Below, piece after piece: positions 60,301 to 64,000 of a stretch of DNA of 64,000 nt (positions within the stretch are counted from its first letter, which is position 1; every line of letters begins with the position of its first letter). Both the position numbers and the translations under genes were made by a program. The notes under the pieces were generated by a model, which made no database searches, had not been told where the DNA came from, and saw only the letters and a list, made by a program, of their open reading frames with translations. Origin of the DNA: Affinundibacterium nitidum (GTDB taxonomy: Bacteria > Pseudomonadota > Gammaproteobacteria > Burkholderiales > Burkholderiaceae_D); NCBI RefSeq assembly GCF_014284155.1, contig NZ_JACOFZ010000008.1, positions 1 through 64,000 of the forward strand. The letters are read 5' to 3'.

Positions 60301-61269
60301 CAGCTGATGCACCTTCACCGCGGATAGCCCTGCCAAGTAGAACACGCCAATTGCCATCCCTTGCAAGCTCAAGCCGTAGTCACGCCGTTTCTCACGTAAG
60401 CGCCAACCCAAGGCTAACAACACTAAACCTGTTCCGAGTACGCCGGCATACCGCAATTCGATCGGTACCGTGACGCGTTCCGCCGCATAGCGAAGCAAGA
60501 AGGCCAGGCCGAGGAAGAGAATCAAAACACCGACTTTCACCAGTAAATTGCCACCGAAAATGAAATTCGCGATCGGCTCAGGCAAACGTTCACGTAAAGG
60601 TTTTGACGGAGGGGGCGGAGCCGGCAAGCGTGCACGCTTACGGACCGGTGCTGGCGCTTCGATTTCAGGTGTGACGATGGTATGCAGGCTGGTTGGTACG
60701 GGCACCGAAACATTCGCCACCGTTTGCTCAGCTTTGATACTCAGTGCCGTTTGGGTATTCTTTTCTAGCTGTGGCAAGTCCAAATTGACTAAAGGCACAT
60801 TCGGTGCCAGGGCCTGTTGACTATCAACACCCTCTTCGGCGTCGAGTTGCATCAATGGTTCAAGTGCCATCGGCTCTGTTTCAGGCGCTGTCGTTAAGAC
60901 ACTGGTCGCGGTAGCATTTGTGGCCTGCATTGATGCCGCGACGACTGTCTTCATCGATTTGGCAGGATCGACGTCTGCAAGCGGCACGTGATCCGAGACG
61001 CTTTTCGCTGCCCGCACTGCTTGCAATTCAGCTTCGAGCGATTTGATCTTGGCTTCTAAGCGCGCGATCGTGGCCCTCACCTCATTCATCGCCGCGGCTG
61101 CCTGTTCGTGCAGCGCCATATTTGCTTTTTTGAGCGCGGAAAACTGAGAATCTAGGCTAATCTTGGCCAATAAGCCGAAGACACCGCCAAATACGGTATA
61201 CCAAATAGCCGAACCATAATGACTTGCCAATCCTAGGGCTAAGCCGATGAGAGCTCCTATCCACCACAT
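57352..61269 (-). CDS. DUF2339 family giant membrane protein
   Basis: 1305 residues from the ATG at 61269 (GGAG six bases upstream); earlier in-frame starts are rejected. A short N-terminal helix pair, a coiled-coil (about 40-90, ALHEQAAAAMNEVRATIARL), a Pro-rich linker (PAPVRKRARLPAPPPPSKP), then some 30 hydrophobic segments up to the C-terminus. DUF2339 proteins are unusually long multi-pass proteins of unknown function. Operon with DUF3999, overlapping 4 bases. Confidence 0.92.
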   Translation of the reverse strand: MWWIGALIGLALGLASHYGSAIWYTVFGGVFGLLAKISLDSQFSALKKANMALHEQAAAAMNEVRATIARLEAKIKSLEAELQAVRAAKSVSDHVPLADVDPAKSMKTVVAASMQATNATATSVLTTAPETEPMALEPLMQLDAEEGVDSQQALAPNVPLVNLDLPQLEKNTQTALSIKAEQTVANVSVPVPTSLHTIVTPEIEAPAPVRKRARLPAPPPPSKPLRERLPEPIANFIFGGNLLVKVGVLILFLGLAFLLRYAAERVTVPIELRYAGVLGTGLVLLALGWRLREKRRDYGLSLQGMAIGVFYLAGLSAVKVHQLITPETGFAFLFVVSVMSAALAVLQKAPVLAIIAALEGFAAPVLTSTGANRPLGLMTYLAVLDVGIFLVAWFNAWRVLNVIAFVGTFTLSLGWANKFYTPADYGLVQPFLIFFFVLFAVIGVLFARRTLLEARYAATLDEASRSGEANPLMGIKLVGRVDSALVFGNPLTAFGLQYLLVKHTEYGAAFSALAIAAFYLFLARFIFSKEKHGLALLAEAYVIVAAIFATLAIPLGLEGTWTSAAWAVEGAGMYWLGCRQQRPYARAFAYVVMAGATYKLLNAISINTGALQPLLQGSLLGPVLLGSSALVMWFLHRRRESESLASWELPASRALPWLGFAAYTILPWMLLLPSFASAACAVFALVVGEIGRRRVLPEWRPIAASIQVASVLSFLAGLHVDTSSQSQAYLQDGWRGMVPAIIIAFSILLNAGRRMLAIKREAEAQGLPPSWTAFDGLASITGFALLHLAMLFALDLYQVAAIWPITSFLVLVGALYMAQTPLAVFALALQAVSGLVYLQSHQSSAADLYLNWNFATQISLALAAFLSADRLRHEAQRFAAALRELSTPAGQSTQQRAWLNPWCNQALIQWLPLVWALIWWLISWGFENSMALNRAGERHTIPMAEVMLATVSALLLIAIAAWRRWPQVAKLSAVSLPLYLLATAYAWFDGPVIFTPSLHWGWFVWPLSAFSFYFVLRNQEAYFGLPHKLLSLQHVLGAWLFLFLIAAELRSHMLNMNGIGEAWVMLATVAAPALLLFGLGRNWGAKAWPMLTHRSVYAESMAAPIAALLLWWCWGANMGSAGDASPLPYLPLLNPLELGICLVLFSLFIWWRHLPKTAAVRLPDRATAAVFAISGFALLTAGVLRVVHHYAGVAWNADTLFDSRLAQAAVSITWAVSGVSLMILGNRRASRVVWIAGAALLAIVVAKLFLIELADRGGLYRIVSFIGVGLAFLVVGYFAPVPVKKPDTVQEGEPAVDPNSREEGV

Positions 61270-61554
61270 TCTCAACTCCATTTCACTCAATGAAAGCACT
61301 GCAAACCCGCGTCGCCGTTCATCTAAGATGGATCAGACTAAGTAGGTCTGCAACAAACAGCACGTAATATTTTGTATCGTTGGCAACTGTAAGGAGAAAG
61401 CGTGTAATTGACAAGAAAAACCCGACGAGTAGCAGGTTTTGTACTTAATCGGTAGAAGCACACAACACCTTGCAAAACGCATTCTGGGTTTTCTCTTGGC
61501 AGACACTTGATTTCAGGTAGACTTAAAAAATCTAATCCCTGAGCTAGGTCAGCC

Positions 61555-62145
61555 ATGCAAGATGCGAGTACTTTTCCCGAATTACGCAGTGAGCGATTTC
61601 TGCTGCGCCAAATTCAACAAAGCGATTTGGCCGCTATCTTTTTCGGTTTGTCTCACCCCAAGGTGATTGCCCATTATGGTATTTGGTATGAGAGTGAAAT
61701 CGCGACACAAGAACAAATAGACTGGTATCGCTGTTTAGAAAAGGAGGGTTCAGGTATGTGGTGGGCCATTTGTCCACTAAATCACCCTGAACAATTAATC
61801 GGTGCTTGCGGTGTGTATGAGCTCGATAACTATAATCGCAATGCCGATATCGGCTACTGGCTATTACCTGCGTATTGGGGACAAGGTGTGATGTTGGAAT
61901 GCCTGAAAGAAGTCTTGTTGTATGCCTTCGATACGATGGAACTACATCGCGTCGAAGCCGAAGTGGAGATTGATAATATTGGCAGCAGCAAGCTATTAAA
62001 AAAATTAGGCTTCGAACATGAAGGCCGCCGACGCCAGGTGTCATGGAAACGCGATCGCTTCGTTGATCTAGACTATTACGGCATACTTAATACGCATTTC
62101 CGCAAGCTAGATATCTTCGCACACGTAAAAGAACTGGAATGTTGA
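61555..62145 (+). CDS. GNAT family acetyltransferase
   Basis: 196 residues, RimJ/RimL-like: LRSERFLLRQIQQSDLAAIF at the start, LIGACGVYELDNYNRNADIG, acetyl-CoA loop LLPAYWGQGVMLECLKEVLL and ELHRVEAEVEIDNIGSSKLL followed by LKKLGFEHEGRRRQ. Acceptor unknown. Tail to tail with the VOC gene, 2 bases apart. Confidence 0.92.
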   Translation: MQDASTFPELRSERFLLRQIQQSDLAAIFFGLSHPKVIAHYGIWYESEIATQEQIDWYRCLEKEGSGMWWAICPLNHPEQLIGACGVYELDNYNRNADIGYWLLPAYWGQGVMLECLKEVLLYAFDTMELHRVEAEVEIDNIGSSKLLKKLGFEHEGRRRQVSWKRDRFVDLDYYGILNTHFRKLDIFAHVKELEC

Positions 62146-62147
62146 GA

Positions 62148-63002
62148 CTATTGGTGTTGACGTAGCTGAAAAATATTCCCTTCAGGGTCTAAGCCATTGC
62201 AATATCGATAGCCGGGCGCTTCCCACACTTGTTCCGCAATACTTCCACCCCACTCCACCGCCACGTCACGGGCATGACTTAAATCACGCACGCTGAAGAA
62301 AAATTTGAGGGCGCTGTCTTCACGCGGCACCGGTGGTGATTGGATTTCAATATCAACCGCATATGCACTAGGTATGGCGTGAATGACGACTTGTAATCCA
62401 GCTCCTTGCAAGACAAGCAAACCGTGCTCTGGTTGAGACTGTTCGGGACATTCAGTTAATTGCAAAACAGCCGCATAAAACTGTACGAGACACTGCGCAT
62501 CTTTGGCATAAATCATGACGCCTGCGTTCACGACAGCAGCGTGACTTGGTATCGACGGCACAAATTCCACACTTTCTGACATCTTACCGACACGCAAAAA
62601 ACAAGCGTAAGTAAGCGCAGCTGCACGACGTAGTTCTTCCCACAACGCCTCTGCTTGAATCAATTCTAAACTAGGCAGTGGCTGCGGCAAGCGAGGATGC
62701 AACCCAGACCAAACTGTTTGAAATTTTTCAATCGCCTGCAATTCGTCTGTCGAGAAAACCGGCGCTTTGAAACTCTCGCGCCAATCGGGTCCAACCCAAT
62801 CAGCCCATTGCTCAATGATCTCGGTCGGCACCTGAAGCTGAGGCGATTTCGCTTGATATCGACGTTGCTCAGCGAAAGAGGAGGCCACTTCCAAATAATC
62901 GATCAACTGATTACGTACACGCTGCAATAAAACTTGCTCACTCGGGCGTATATGCGTGGTATTCATCATTGAGAAAAGCGCGGTAGCAAGTACCAACGGC
63001 AA
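62148..63002 (-). CDS. VOC-domain protein with extra N-terminal helical domain
   Basis: Up to 284 residues from a TTG at 63002; internal ATGs at 62969 and 62966 (MNTTHIRPS) are plausible starts and no ribosome site decides. The first half (about 20-150) is helical and unrecognised (LLQRVRNQLIDYLEVASSFA; QALWEELRRAAALTYACFLR). The second half is a vicinal-oxygen-chelate (glyoxalase-like) domain: VMIYAKDAQCLVQFYAAVLQ and YRYCNGLDPEGNIFQLRQH. Metal ligands cannot be identified firmly. Substrate unknown. Confidence 0.75.
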   Translation of the reverse strand: MPLVLATALFSMMNTTHIRPSEQVLLQRVRNQLIDYLEVASSFAEQRRYQAKSPQLQVPTEIIEQWADWVGPDWRESFKAPVFSTDELQAIEKFQTVWSGLHPRLPQPLPSLELIQAEALWEELRRAAALTYACFLRVGKMSESVEFVPSIPSHAAVVNAGVMIYAKDAQCLVQFYAAVLQLTECPEQSQPEHGLLVLQGAGLQVVIHAIPSAYAVDIEIQSPPVPREDSALKFFFSVRDLSHARDVAVEWGGSIAEQVWEAPGYRYCNGLDPEGNIFQLRQHQ

Positions 63003-63008
63003 AAGAGA

Positions 63009-63347
63009 TTATTTAGAAGGAGCGCCAGCCCAGCTGTTAACCAAGTCATTATGCTGCGGCGGGATGTCGGAAATTTTCATACCAACGCGGTACTCGCTAC
63101 CGCTTAAGATGCAGTATAAAGCCATTCCCTTACAAACTACCTGTGTACGACGCGAAGCATCACGACGATCAGGTATCTCAATCATCATTTGAAAGGTGCC
63201 ACGTTCGGCCACGATTTGGGGGCAAAGAAATTGCACGCCACTTGACGAGAAATTAACTATTTTAATCGCAATGATCTTGCCTTGGCTGACTTGAATAGCG
63301 CCACGCCAAGTTACATTGATACGGGGAGCTGAACGAGCGTCACTCAT
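63009..63347 (-). CDS. PilZ domain protein
   Basis: 112 residues forming a single PilZ domain. The c-di-GMP motif RxxxR is only partly matched at the start (RSAPRINVTWRG), while N-x-S-x-x-G is present (VNFSSSGVQFL). It may bind c-di-GMP weakly or act as a partner protein. It is 6 bases upstream of the VOC gene, same strand. Confidence 0.85.
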   Translation of the reverse strand: MSDARSAPRINVTWRGAIQVSQGKIIAIKIVNFSSSGVQFLCPQIVAERGTFQMMIEIPDRRDASRRTQVVCKGMALYCILSGSEYRVGMKISDIPPQHNDLVNSWAGAPSK

Positions 63348-63485
63348 ATAAAAACCGATTAAATTCTGCTAAGTAAATAAGTCTGAGACAAAGGGCAACC
63401 TGCCCATGTCGTCATTATGCCAAATTTTATCGGGAGTAGCGGGCTAGTACTCGCCAAATTGCCCCAATGAAACAATCTTCAACAC

Positions 63486-63923
63486 TTAATCTGCACTTGA
63501 ACCGCAAATGGCGTCTCGAACCTCAAACGAAAAATCGACATGACAGGCCAGATAATCAAGCGAAATCGCATGCAGATCATTCTTTAAGGCGTTTTCACTG
63601 ACATAGTCAGACTGTAGAAAAGCCTCGTAATCCTTTTTGTTCGCTATGCAGGCTTTGACTGCCTGTACATAAAATTCATGGGCAACAATGGCATTGAACT
63701 GAATCAGCATATCTTCAACATCCGCTAAAAAATTGCCGTTCATGTTATAGAAAAACTGGGCAAAGCCCCCTTGCCGCAGGTCATGATCAAAACGCGCCGC
63801 CAACAGCAAAAATAATTCTTTACCCGATTTTTCTAGAAATACCTCGCAATCAAAGCCTTTGCTCTGCTCGAACAATTCTTGCAAACGCTTCTTGCTTTCA
63901 TCAAGGATGATGTCAATTGGCAT
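63486..63923 (-). CDS. DUF4375-like protein
   Basis: 145 residues from the ATG at 63923; a longer in-frame start at 63974 runs towards the window edge and is not favoured. The motif RQGGFAQFFYNMNGNFLADV fits the DMP19/DUF4375 family, and the rest is helical. Cytoplasmic; no signal peptide. Function unknown. The gene upstream lies outside the window. Confidence 0.75.
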   Translation of the reverse strand: MPIDIILDESKKRLQELFEQSKGFDCEVFLEKSGKELFLLLAARFDHDLRQGGFAQFFYNMNGNFLADVEDMLIQFNAIVAHEFYVQAVKACIANKKDYEAFLQSDYVSENALKNDLHAISLDYLACHVDFSFEVRDAICGSSAD

Positions 63924-64000
63924 GGCAAACCTGTGTATCGTTGCTATTTGAATGCGTTGGGCTTCCCACGCCAATCTTCCTTACTTCACCGATGGAGATT

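Noticed and set aside
1-64000. Mobile elements, CRISPR arrays, tRNA, rRNA or prophage
   Set aside because: No transposase, integrase, spaced repeats, cloverleaf or phage genes were found by reading.

Overview
The window looks like chromosomal DNA of a mesophilic betaproteobacterium of the order Burkholderiales, most likely Oxalobacteraceae near Undibacterium. This is inferred from protein content and style: full-length cobalamin-dependent MetH, NhaR, S46, S9 and M28 exopeptidases, a DUF2339/DUF3999 pair, DUF3034, DUF2239 and GFA proteins, TonB receptors, and roughly balanced base composition with many intrinsic terminators. No rRNA, tRNA, CRISPR array, prophage, transposase or conjugation gene was seen. 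The gene content is mostly housekeeping and accessory chromosomal functions in short operons.

Layout. 0.1-7 kb (minus strand): secreted truncated haemoglobin with a DUF3034 outer-membrane-like protein; an ECF sigma factor coupled to an RskA-type anti-sigma; a TonB receptor directly behind a periplasmic solute-binding protein. 7-18.4 kb: S46 peptidase, an unknown protein, NhaR, a BI-1 membrane protein, TerC and MetH. TerC and MetH both have structured leaders. 18.4-24.3 kb: small proteins, including a Cys-Lys repeat protein, a His-rich protein and a YHS protein; the first and third share an ECF-like promoter. Then GFA, and a divergent SDR/HxlR pair. 24.3-33.5 kb: a ClpP paralogue, a sterol-desaturase-type hydroxylase, a LytS/LytTR two-component pair, and a racemase/hydrolase/extradiol dioxygenase operon. 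33.5-39.6 kb: M28 and S9 peptidases and a siderophore receptor behind a Fur-box-like site. 39.7-50.4 kb: DUF2239 behind a large inverted repeat, an orphan Nudix-like protein, an exported DUF1877 protein, a sugar-phosphate mutarotase, a repetitive adhesin-like lipoprotein, a TlpA-like thioredoxin, TraB/GumN and an amino acid permease. 50.4-64 kb: GNAT and EthD proteins, a DesK/DesR pair, an amidohydrolase with a carbohydrate-binding-like tail, a HAD phosphatase, the DUF3999/DUF2339 pair, and VOC, PilZ and DUF4375-like proteins.

The best candidate for an undescribed system is at 19.6-21.3 kb. An exported peptide made of CCAAKKG repeats and an exported YHS-domain protein each lie behind TGTAAG-N16-CGACTA, with identical spacing. 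A protein with a dense His cluster sits between them. I infer a small ECF-sigma regulon for binding metal or soft electrophiles in the periplasm. It resembles in outline the known bufferin-type operons, but the maturation enzymes are not present here. A second candidate is DUF2239: its central segment reads like a ribbon-helix-helix DNA-binding motif, and its promoter lies inside a perfect 14-bp inverted repeat, which suggests autorepression.
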